Positions 55,084 to 64,000 of a stretch of DNA of 64,000 nt are shown here, in pieces. Made by a program: the position numbers and the translations under genes. The stretch is from Hydrangea macrophylla (Eukaryota; Streptophyta; Magnoliopsida; Cornales; Hydrangeaceae). The notes below the pieces were generated by a model, which saw only the letters and a program-made list of their open reading frames with translations, made no database searches and had not been told where the DNA came from. The stretch covers positions 99,646,140 through 99,710,139 of the forward strand of contig CM066992.1 of assembly GCA_033977485.1 (NCBI GenBank), in the 5' to 3' direction. Every line of letters starts with the position of its first letter. Position 1 is the stretch's first letter.

Positions 55084-56129
55084 TTTTAAGCGGGAATTTA
55101 AAAAATTGAATTTTAAAAGAAAATTTATTTTTTAAAAAACCGCAAATAACTATAAATATAGGGCATAAAAGTGATAAAAAGAAGTTTGAATATAAAAACA
55201 AGCAAAAAGTATATATAAATTAAAATAATCAACATTTGGTGCATCCTTTGGAGTGCAGAAATTTTATTCATGCAGCAAATGTGTTTTTGTGCATCAAATG
55301 AGTCATTTGATGTGGGAGTTTTGACATCTCCTTTGGAGATGGTCTAATTCCTGTTGAAAAACACATAACATATGTCATTGTATTTAATCGTAAAGGATGC
55401 ATATATTTAATCTTTCTACTAATTTTTGCATCAATTCACATTAAGCCTTCTATACTTCGTAATTAAAAGATCTCTATATGATTCATAGCGCTTCTTCTAA
55501 TACAAGTGATAAACTGGGATTGAAATGAAAATATGATTATAATTAACGATTTAAGAAATTAAGTATGTATAAAAATATTTACATATTAATTAATGGACAT
55601 ATACAAAATAAATTTTAAAGCTTCCCCTCTTGCTGTTAGTCTTTGGCTCATTGAAAATTCCATATAACTTGGTCATAGAATTAATTCTAGCAGGTGAGCA
55701 TGACAGAGGGTAAAAATAAATAAATAAATAAATAAGTGACAAACCCATTAGGTTCACCATTGAAAATTTCAGGCATGAGACTCAAATAATTTACCATTCC
55801 TCACCTTGTAAAAGTTTACAAGAGTGTTCTGATCGTACTCACATTCTCTTCGCTCCAAATACTGGAAAATATATATATATATATATATTCAATCAAACAC
55901 TTCTAGAACAAGAAATACAGCTACAACAACTTGTTTTAAACCACATCCATCCAAGTAGACATACCTCCATCGCCAATCTTTCCGTTTCTGGGTTGCCTCC
56001 CTACTGACACAGCTCACTGAAATTGGGGATTTAGAGAGAGTAAGTTGGGTTTAGGAGAGAAGGGGGATGGGTAGTAGATCTGAGATAGCCGAGTCGGTAG
56101 GGTACATGTATCTGAATGTATATGATGAA
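55084..56129. other. AT-rich CACTA interior
   Basis: (AAAT)n at 55715-55733 and (AT)n at 55868-55889. No gene seen. Confidence 0.55.
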
Positions 56130-56134
56130 CAGAG

Positions 56135-56191
<57 letters not shown>

Positions 56192-56440
56192 CCTTGGAGA
56201 GGAGGAACACGGGGCGGCGGCGGCTGAGAAGTTTCGGAGGTGGCAGCGGCGGTTGAGAGGAGGAGAAGCCAGCGACGGCGGCGTTCTGGAAGGGAGGCGA
56301 CGGTGGTTGAGCGGTGTGGCGGTGAGCGATGCGTGTAGTGGAGACCGATGGGGAAGGGATGGGATGGGAGGGAAGGGATGGGAGGGAAAGGTTTGTATGG
56401 AAGGGAGATCTTGGAGGGAAGGGTTAAAATGCAGCGAATT
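56130..56440 (-). other. GC-rich passenger segment with (GA)n
   Basis: (GA)n at 56140-56188 is followed by GGCGGCGGCGGCTGAGAAG, GCCAGCGACGGCGGCG and GATGGGA repeats. Composition is unlike the rest of the element and resembles a captured promoter or 5' coding region. On the minus strand a Ser/Pro/Leu-rich frame (MALTNSLHFNPSLQD...) could be a transit-peptide-like start, but low complexity makes this weak. Confidence 0.3.
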
Positions 56441-56449
56441 TGTGAGCGC

Positions 56450-56845
56450 CAAACTTTCTTTTATGTCACTTTTGGGTAAAACCTACATAAAGTGTATACT
56501 ATTTTTATTATTTATGTCACTTTGTAGTAAAGTGACATAATAATCAAAGATTTTATTTACAAAAATGCTACCGCATTTTTATTTATGTCACTTTTTAAAA
56601 AGTGACATAAATACATTACTATTTATGTCACTTTTTTAAAAAATGACATAAATACTTTATTATTTATGTCACTTTTTTTAAACAATGACATAAATAATCA
56701 AGTATTTATGTCACTTTTTAAAAAAGTAACATAAATACTAAAAAAGTGACATAAAAAGCTCATGCAAGAAATAATTATGTCACTCGAATTAAAAGTGACA
56801 TAAATACAATTTTAAAAGTGACATAAATAGCCTTTTTCCTTGTAG
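56450..56845. repeat. CACTA right subterminal repeats
   Basis: Around 18 copies of TTTATGTCACTTTT or AAAAGTGACATAAA in both orientations, ending at the right terminal repeat. Confidence 0.9.
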
Positions 56846-56850
56846 TGTAT

Positions 56851-57130
56851 ACATGCTGCTACTATGGTAGCGGTGGAAATTTTTCTTGTATCTCGCCTTC
56901 TTCCCCTTTTCATAGTAATACCTTACATATTAAATCTAATATCTTTGATAAGTATAATAATAGTCTTATTAGGAGCTACTTTAGCTCTTGCTCAAAAAGA
57001 CATTAAGAGAAGTTTGGCCTATTCTACAATGTCCCAATTGGGTTATACTCCGTATGATGTTAGCTTTGGGTATGGGTTCTTATCGGACTGCTTTATTTCA
57101 TTTGATTACTCATGCTTATTCGGAAGCATT
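56851..57130 (+). pseudogene. ndhF: Nuclear copy of plastid ndhF, right part, with frameshift
   Basis: Continues from 51030 across the CACTA insertion: H-A-A-T-M-V-A, then [35 protein letters not shown] and MSQLGY. Native NdhF here spans conserved proton-channel transmembrane helices. Around 57045 there is a ~7-base insertion (ACTCCGT) between GGTTAT and ATGATGTTAGC. It shifts the frame and stops the reading; after it the DNA still matches (TTGGGTATGGGTTCTTATCG, CATTTGATTACTCATGCTTA). Changes such as GCGGGA to GTGGAA and GGT to AGT (relative to the remembered plastid sequence) are C-to-T/G-to-A, typical of methylated nuclear plastid DNA. The match ends near 57130. Confidence 0.92.
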
Positions 57131-57786
57131 AATTTAGAAAAAAAAAATTGAGGGGAAGTGTATATACTTAACGTGTATTTTTAAATAATAGTAGTATAAT
57201 TAACAATTTTTTTTCCAAATCTAAAGGTGGTGCCCACCGCCCAAGATCCATCCTTGGATATGGACCCAAAAAAAAAAAAAATACTAAGAGGATGTTCGCT
57301 TCCTATAAGATGTGTATGTAGTAAAAAGAAGTCTTCACTTTAACAAAAGTGAGGGAGTTCTCGTAGGAACAGTTATGTGTGTATGTATATATATATATAT
57401 TATACAACAAAAGTCTTTACGGAAAGAATGATACAATTTGCTATGGGGCAGTTGTGGACGGTTGGTGACTTGGTGTATACGTAATTGTGATGGTACATTA
57501 ATGAATTGGCATGCTAATTGTGAGTTTATTATTTGTATTTTTCATTACTGGAAAATATATGTTAGTTAAATGGAAGGGCAATTGCAATAATTTCAAGTAG
57601 TCCAAACTTTAGCTAGTTTTGGAGACGTGTAGAAGAGGTCATACAAGAAAGTCTAAAACTAGAACAAAGTTAGGCTACCAAATTTACCAAAAATATAATC
57701 TAAACTTTGCACTCAATTGTCGTACGTGTCTTACCCAGTATCAAAATATCTATATCTATATCTATATCTATAATCTATAATCTATA

Positions 57787-57818
<32 letters not shown>

Positions 57819-58162
57819 AATGCACCGATGGTCTTAAGTGTTTTGAACTTTTATCAATCGGTGCATTTTTACTTAAGTAGTTTTTTTTAGAATTTTATTA
57901 AGTTTAGTATACCAATTTTTTTGGTCCATCCATAAGAGTCCTACAATTGTACGATTTAATAACAAGATTAAAGTTTTTTTTTCATTACAATTGCCACATG
58001 GTCAACCTTCATAATTCATGATTTGCAATACATCCTGATCAACCTTATTAAACTCTATTAGTTCTTTTACTAAAGGATTGGAAGTTCACGTTTTTATTTT
58101 TTGTTTTTTTTTTTCAATAAACAAAATAAAAAATAAAAAAAAGTTCACATTTTTTTTTCTCT

Positions 58163-58196
<34 letters not shown>

Positions 58197-58479
58197 GTTG
58201 GTTCGTACCAACTAAAGGCTTAATTACGTCCACCTGACAAATGAATTATAACTAAACATCATAAAGAATTTTAAGAGATTGGAGTGGTTGTAATCAAACT
58301 AAGAATAACAAAAGTTGGTTGGCTCATTTATTCTTTATAACTTAAGTTTTATTTCCTCATCACTCACAGACACATAATTATAGAAGTAGTATATATTGAT
58401 TGGTTATGAATTACATGTTATAGATATTGTACCAGGTGATGTATCTATTGACAAAAAATTGGCCCTAGGCCATGTCACA
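57131..58479. other. Non-coding stretch with microsatellites and a small hairpin
   Basis: (ATATCT)n to (CT)n to (AT)n at 57748-57818. The hairpin AAATGCACCGAT/ATCGGTGCATTT spans 57818-57870. Poly-T at 58166-58193. No gene seen. Confidence 0.6.
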
Positions 58480-58488
58480 TATCATTAA

Positions 58489-58653
58489 GAGAGCATTTTT
58501 GCTCACAAAAAAATGGTCATTCATTGCTCACTCATGTCTTCACTGGGTGACGTGTCACCTTTCAGTAGTTATAATGATGATACATGGACAAAATGGGAAT
58601 GGAATAAAACACATGCCACCCAGCTAAGGCCTGGGTGAGCAAAAAAGGCTCTC
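58489..58653. mobile_element. Mutator-type MITE, GAGAGCATTTTTG family, TSD TATCATTAA
   Basis: Ends GAGAGCATTTTTGCTCAC and GTGAGCAAAAAAGGCTCTC. Exact 9-bp duplication at 58480-58488 and 58654-58662. Relative at 61944-62109. Confidence 0.9.
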
Positions 58654-58662
58654 TATCATTAA

Positions 58663-60140
58663 TTAATATTGTCTTTTTGTTTTCTTTCCCTTATTTTGTA
58701 TTTGATCTTTAGTACTTATAATATGAGTACCAGTCAGAAAATAAGTAAAAATGACAACTGTTATTTCTTAGATTTGGTTTGAATCAATCTGTAAAGGCAA
58801 GCATTTTCAGGTTGATCATAGATAGATGGGTGAGAGAAGTTATTCAGTGGTCCGGGACCATTGCCACGTGGTGGTCCCGGCCAATACGAGACTGCCATAT
58901 AGCAAATTTGTCTGCTTTATGGGAGACAAAACCTTTACACTTGGCCACTAATCAGTCAATTACTGACCGGAATCACCACGTAGCATATGGTCTAAGACTA
59001 TAGAATATATAATTTCTTGATGGGTAGTGAGCTATCCTATCAAAAGTTATACTAGCATTAGTATCACAAATATACATGTAAAAAATAAATTTAAAACAAA
59101 GAACAAACTATATAAAACCACCATACTATACGAGTGCCGAAATATAAACCACTTATTTGTATATGTACACGCAACTAAAACAAGGTTAGTTCAACACTCT
59201 TGATCTAACAATACAATCATACAAGGTTTTCACATTTGCTTTCTTATGATTATGATGATATGATTATATATTTAATTCGTGCTTGCAAATAAATATTGTC
59301 TAAAAAATCACATTATATAGAAGTTTCATATTTATTTTCTTCATTACTATAATCCATTTAAGTCTAACAATTACTAATTAGTCTTACTTAACAAGGTATA
59401 AAGAGCATTTTTAACACTAAAGTGGTTGACATATTTACATAATTAGATTATATGAACTATAACTATTTTAACAATATGAATTGCTTTGAAAACCATAGTT
59501 TTATTTTGACATAATTTTTGCAAATCCCCAGTTTTGTATTAACATCACTTTGTTTGAGTTTACTATTAATTTCCTATGTTTATGATGTTATATTTTATTT
59601 TATTCAGAACATCAATATTAAGCGTCACTCTATATAGAAAAATAATCTTTAATTATTTGTTTTTCTTCTAACACAGATACGAACAACTATTTGTAATTTG
59701 AGATTTAACACAAGAGTGCAATTATACAATTTTTACCAATGTTTTATTATTTATTGAATAACTAAATATTCTGAGATGAAAATTTGGTGCAGTTTGACTT
59801 ACAGAAAATAGTTTAGATTGTTCAAATTTTTTAATTTAAAAAAAAGTTAATTTCATATAACAGAAAGCTAATTGAACAATTTTATGAATTTTTTTTATAC
59901 AATTTGATCACAAAAAATGATATCAATTACAAGAGATGTATTTTGCACTATATTTGGTAGTTAACTTTATTTGACCTTTGATATAAATGTATGTATTGGT
60001 TCTTATAATAATATCAAATGTTAAACTACCATACCTCTGATATCTAAACAATATAGTTGACTTAAATAGCAATCGATATTTATGTTATAAAATATTGACT
60101 TAAAAAATGATGTATTAATATTACAGGTTATATAGAATAA
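58663..60140. other. AT-rich stretch, nothing identified
   Basis: One small dyad, TCCGGGACCA/TGGTCCCGG (58849-58879), with a CACGTG in its loop. No ORF of note. Confidence 0.5.
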
Positions 60141-60169
60141 CTAGTAATAACCTGTGCCCGTTGGCACAA

Positions 60170-60211
<42 letters not shown>

Positions 60212-61477
60212 AGAAGAAAAAAGGGAAAAAAAATGCAATACTTTAAACTTTTCAAATCTTTTGCATAAAATTGTACAGGTCATTCAAACCCACATGCTAT
60301 TTAGTACTAACCCGTACCCGTGGGCACGAAGCGGGAAAAAAAAATTCAATATTTTAAAAGATCTGAGATATGGTTGGAATTCTAAGTGAAGAAGACATTG
60401 GTTCCAATATTAAATATATCATTAACTCAATTTAGTTAAATATATTTAATCCAACATTGGATAAATATTTTAAGTATAATTAATGTTTATTCGTAGAGAT
60501 TTCCCCAATGTCTGAGGGCATGAAGTGAAAACCAAAAAAAAAAAAAACAAAACAATAAACAAAAAAACAAAGGCTTTTTCTAAGCTTTTGAAAAGAAATA
60601 GAAAATGAAAGCAAAACTTTTGTGATTATTTATAATTAGCCCATATTTGGGAAACAACATTACTCATTTCACTAATTAGCCCTATAGACTATATCAAACT
60701 GATAGAACTAAACAAATGGCCTATAAAAAGAGTGGAACTAATCAAACTGGTAGCAAAATTTACAACTATAGCGCTGGAAAAACCCATTTTCTAGATAGAC
60801 AATAGAATATAACAAATACGCTTCCTAGATTTAAAAAAAAAAAAGTGCAAGTGAGAATATATTTCTTGAAACTTGAATTATGAAATCCATTGTTAAAACT
60901 CACTTTCTAAACTTCAACTTTATGTGATTTTTCACTCATATTATATCAGTTTGATTAATTTTATGAAAGTCATTTGATCAGAGCCACGGAAAGGAAAAAA
61001 GAAAAACCTATAAAAAAAAAATAAACTCTATGAATATATGTATGATATGGGAAGTTTATATTCCAATATATCTATTTTGAAAAAATCAATCCACTGATTT
61101 AGTTTATCTCCCAAGATTTGTGTCTTGTATTTACTATTAGATATGTATATATTCAAATTCAAATTAATTTAGGGAATTCCTTGTTTGATAAAAAAAAAAA
61201 ATTGTCTAATGAGTTAGTTTTACCCAAGATTTGTGTTTTATATTTAATGAAGTTGACAATTTGGATATTGACATGTATTTATTCAAATTCAAATTAATAT
61301 AGGAAATTCATTTTTAATTTAGAGTTTTGATAGGATACAATGCAATATTTAATGGGATTAACTATTTTTGGTGGACAATCAATCCGACGGTCTGAAATAT
61401 CTAAACTTGTATCAATGGTCAAGATTAAAAGTTGATAACTTGAAAGGGACCCACACCGCTCTATCTTATTATATAGA
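60141..61477 (-). mobile_element. Non-autonomous Helitron, minus strand, with two 3' termini
   Basis: On the minus strand it starts TCTATATAATAAGATAGAGC at 61477 after an A. Two 3' ends follow. The inner has stem CGTGCCCACGGGTACG, GGTTAGTA, CTAA at 60301. The outer has stem TGTGCCAACGGGCACA, GGTTATTA, CTAG then T at 60141. They are 160 bases apart and similar. A 37-base poly-A run lies between them. No Rep/helicase coding. Confidence 0.65.
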
Positions 61478-61794
61478 TTATGCAGCTCAACCAAAAGCTA
61501 TAAAAACTTAATGAAAAATAAGCTCATCTATATGACCATATAAGTAGATATTCAAAATTGTGACAATTTTTTCTAACAAAATTAAGACATAATTAAAGCG
61601 AACAATTAGGAAGTGTTTTGAGTACCTCACATTACACTTGAAAGATATTTTATGATCTAAACAATTTAATATTAGGCATTTGATTTGATTCTTCTACATT
61701 TGAATATTTTTCAAAAAGTTGTTTGTACGAGCTGTCAAAGTGTTTAGCCAATTTGATCCTTCGAGGGATTTATTAATATCTACTCTCTTGCACA
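61478..61794. other. Non-coding stretch, nothing identified
   Basis: AT-rich, between oppositely oriented Helitron ends. Confidence 0.5.
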
Positions 61795-61829
61795 CCAATC
61801 ACGTGCAAAGCACGTGTTTGTCTGACTAG
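61795..61829 (+). mobile_element. Helitron 3' terminus (plus strand)
   Basis: Stem CACGTGCAAAGCACGTG, TTTGTCTGA, CTAG, then T and (AT)n. The 5' end was not located. Confidence 0.6.
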
Positions 61830-61943
61830 TATATATATATATATATATATAAATTGTCCTCTTACCCTTATAAGTATCCAACACTTTGCTTCATCAAGAA
61901 GATATATTTTGTATTTTGTGCTAATGTAGCAATCTTGAAAATT

Positions 61944-62109
61944 GAGAGCATTTTTGTTCATTCAGGTATCTATTGGTTGACATGTATTTCATTTTATTCA
62001 TATTTTATCCCTGTATTATCAACATAATTATTGAAATATGATACATGTCATGCAATGGAGATCTGAGTGAGTAGTGAGTGACCATTTTTGGGTGAACAAA
62101 AATGCTCTC
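61944..62109. mobile_element. MITE, GAGAGCATTTTTG family, copy 2
   Basis: Ends GAGAGCATTTTTGTTCA and TGAACAAAAATGCTCTC, 166 bases. No exact 9-bp duplication seen. Confidence 0.8.
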
Positions 62110-63469
62110 TAATTTCTTTTATTTAGATGCAAATTTGGTAAATATTTTACATTTTTACGTCAAATGTCAAGGTAATATCTACACGGTTATATTTTTATTT
62201 TTTGGACAGATGTATGTATATACGTACACATAACCCTCAAAAAGGAAAATTTTAAGTAAGGTGATTGAGTTTATGTTTCTAAATTCATTTACTGAATAAG
62301 TATGCATGTGTCTGTCAGTAAAAAAAACAAGAAAATTTTATGTGTATATATAGAGAGAAGAAATTAAAACACATGCAACTAGTTTTTTTTTTTTTTCCTT
62401 TTCTTTCTTGTTGGAGGGGTTCGGTTTATTTATGCGTAATACTTGGGACACAATTATTCATACAACTTTTTCTACATAAACCAATAAATTTGTCTATCTC
62501 TCTCTTGTGATGTGACTAAACTCTACAGTAATACAAAAATTATGTGAAAGATTGTATCCAAAGTATTTATCTTTATTTATTCATACGATGGATACTAGAG
62601 CAACTCTAACAAACCAACTATAAGGTTATTCATTTCCTTCTAATGTTACAACGGTTAGCGAATTTTGAAAAATAAAGTTTCAAGGGATCAAGCAACACAC
62701 TAGACAAAATGCATATTCCAAACTTGACTAGTCAGAAAAGGCCTAATCACAGGTTACACTTTTATACTATACTTGTGTTTTCAATTGAGTACATATTCTT
62801 TCTTTTTGTTCACTTGAATCCTTAAATTTTAAAATATCATTCAATTAGATCAAAGGTCTGATGTTGTTGGCTTAAATTAACAAAAATTGTCACTTGAGTT
62901 ACGCGTAATGCATACTTGTCAGATGTTAGGTTAAGATAAACGAAGGAGATTGTGAATGGTGCAAAAAATTATAATAAATTAGATCTGCAAATCGCATTCA
63001 ATCATATCCAAAATCGTATCATTTTCGCCCCATTTATAATCACATTCGATTGTATTAACCTAACTTGTGATAGATAAACATTTCGCACAACTCATGTGAC
63101 AATTTTCATTAATTTAAGCCAACGACGTCAGACTTTGAATCTGATTGAATGAATTTTTAAAGTCCAACGCTTCGATTGAATAATATATATATATATATAT
63201 ATAAATTAAAAATATGGATAAAATATAAGGGTATAAAGTATAATTAAGCCTAAATAAACTATTATGGTGAACAACGATTTTGCATTAGGCATTTGACTAG
63301 CCGCAATGCCCAAGTCAAAGCATATGTTAAGTGGTTGGTCTTCCAGTTGTTGGATTTCAATTTTCAACAGACATGAGCAGTAATTTTTTAAAGTGAAAAT
63401 GAAAAATGGCTACTTATTTTGACTAATGTGATTGGAGTGAATAAATGTAAGTTATTGGTTTTGATCATG
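62110..63469. other. AT-rich stretch, nothing identified
   Basis: (AT)n at 63184-63202 and short T runs. No gene seen. Confidence 0.5.
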
Positions 63470-63629
63470 AGAGTAATGTTATGAACACTTAAAAATATAT
63501 CTAAAAATAATACAAGTTAATGTAGATCTCCTAAAATAATATTTACTTACCAAATATATGAATATATGGAATATTTTTAGGAGATCTACGTTAGTTTGTG
63601 TTCTTTTTAGATGTATCTAACATTACTCT
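63470..63629. mobile_element. MITE, AGAGTAATGTTA family
   Basis: Ends AGAGTAATGTTATGAACAC and TAACATTACTCT. Long arms include GTAGATCTCCTAAAA/TTTTAGGAGATCTAC. Confidence 0.85.
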
Positions 63630-63831
63630 TTGAGCAATTATTTCACTCCGAGTTAATGTTATACTACCCAAATGTGATTTCTAACACATGTGTTAGTAGA
63701 CACTCTTGATTTTCATTGGAGAATATTCAAGTGATCTCACCATTATTAAAGGTGACCTCACTACCACATATGTTAAAAACACCGCTTAGACTAATGATCG
63801 GTATTCAACTGATTGGTGTAATTGATTGGGG

Positions 63832-63903
63832 TCGCGACCCACGAGGGGACCGCCCCCCACCTTCGGGTCTTCGGGGCGGGCGGTCCCCTCATGGGCCGCG
63901 ACC
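63832..63903. repeat. GC-rich palindrome, GGTCGCGACC...GGCCGCGACC
   Basis: GGTCGCGACCCACGAGGGGA, CCGCCCC and GGGGCGGGCGGTCCCCTC, GGGCCGCGACC form a 72-base stem-loop with arms of about 30, at roughly 75-80% GC in an AT-rich setting. Downstream, GGGTTTGAATCCC resembles a box B. Probably part of an element cut by the window edge. Confidence 0.65.
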
Positions 63904-64000
63904 ATTGGCATAGCCTCTCCCACTCCACTAGAGAGGGAGAGGGTTTGAATCCCTATAAGGGATTCCGATAACTTGCCTCTCCCCCCTTAGTCAAAATTAG

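Larger units (their letters stand above)
51031..56847. mobile_element. Non-autonomous CACTA element, 5.8 kb, TSD TAT
   Basis: Left end CACTACAAGGAAAAAGGC, right end GCCTTTTTCCTTGTAGTG, perfectly inverted, flanked by TAT (51028-51030 and 56848-56850). Subterminal regions are packed with AAAGTGACATAAAT in both orientations, as expected for CACTA (En/Spm) transposase binding. The interior holds two higher-order satellite arrays, a duplicated 181-bp-spaced block, an exon-like segment, a Harbinger-like fragment and a GC-rich segment. No CACTA transposase was recognised, so movement would need an autonomous partner. Confidence 0.95.

Noticed and set aside
56051..56452. 133-codon minus-strand ORF that might begin with a transit peptide
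   Set aside because: Half of it is (CT)n-derived Ser/Leu repeats and there is no recognisable downstream domain; kept only as a GC-rich segment.
50982..57130. Working ndhF gene or plastid contamination
   Set aside because: The gene is interrupted by a nuclear-type CACTA element with TSD, covers only ~330 bp, has a frameshift and is surrounded by nuclear repeats.
58849..58879. Regulatory dyad with CACGTG (G-box)
   Set aside because: No gene nearby, and a single short palindrome is not enough evidence.
63930..64000. tRNA gene suggested by GGGTTTGAATCCC near the end
   Set aside because: No acceptor stem, anticodon arm or box A could be paired with it before the window ends.

Overview
The window is nuclear DNA from a flowering plant. 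It is AT-rich and dense with long A, T, TA and GA/CT runs. It carries the repeat set of angiosperm genomes: Helitrons, hAT, CACTA and Mutator-like elements, an RTE-type LINE, a 3' Au-SINE-like tail, LTR-retrotransposon pieces, and a piece of plastid ndhF moved into the nucleus. I cannot name the species. I see no intact ordinary host gene, no rRNA or tRNA gene and no CRISPR array. The only long open reading frame is the LINE polyprotein.

Layout. 0-7 kb: a tandem 250-bp repeat with a plant snRNA-type promoter motif, split by a hAT element with an 8-bp target duplication; several MITEs; then a 1.6-kb foldback element full of GGT and CT repeats. 7-14.8 kb: minus-strand Helitrons (two well bounded) and MITEs. 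14.9-17 kb: a large LTR. 17-21.3 kb: a 9-bp-TSD MITE, a SINE tail and an LTR end. 21.4-24.6 kb: an almost intact RTE LINE with a 19-bp target duplication. 25.8-29.6 kb: a nest in which an LTR-derived insertion sits inside a hAT element. 29.6-30.2 kb: a 27-bp minisatellite. 31.7-36.5 kb: a 4.8-kb plus-strand Helitron whose cargo includes five exons that splice in phase. 38.2-39.3 kb: a 565-bp tandem duplication. 43.0-46.6 kb: a complete non-autonomous LTR retrotransposon with an orphan ORF and a 51-bp internal repeat. 46.8-48 kb: tandem mini-Helitrons and a 641-bp Mutator-like element. 48.3-49.4 kb: a partial LTR. 51.0-56.8 kb: a 5.8-kb CACTA element inserted in the nuclear ndhF fragment; it carries subterminal repeats, two higher-order satellite arrays and passenger exons. 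58.5-64 kb: MITEs, Helitron ends and a GC-rich palindrome.

How the parts relate. The window is a record of layered insertion rather than a pathway. LTRs interrupt a hAT and a MITE, a MITE interrupts an LTR, MITEs sit in Helitrons, and a CACTA splits a plastid-derived fragment. The parts most worth follow-up are the CACTA/ndhF locus with its 105-106-bp arrays, the Helitron with the spliceable cargo gene, and the LTR element at 43.0-46.6 kb. All boundaries come from reading termini and target-site duplications by eye; no alignment or database search was run.
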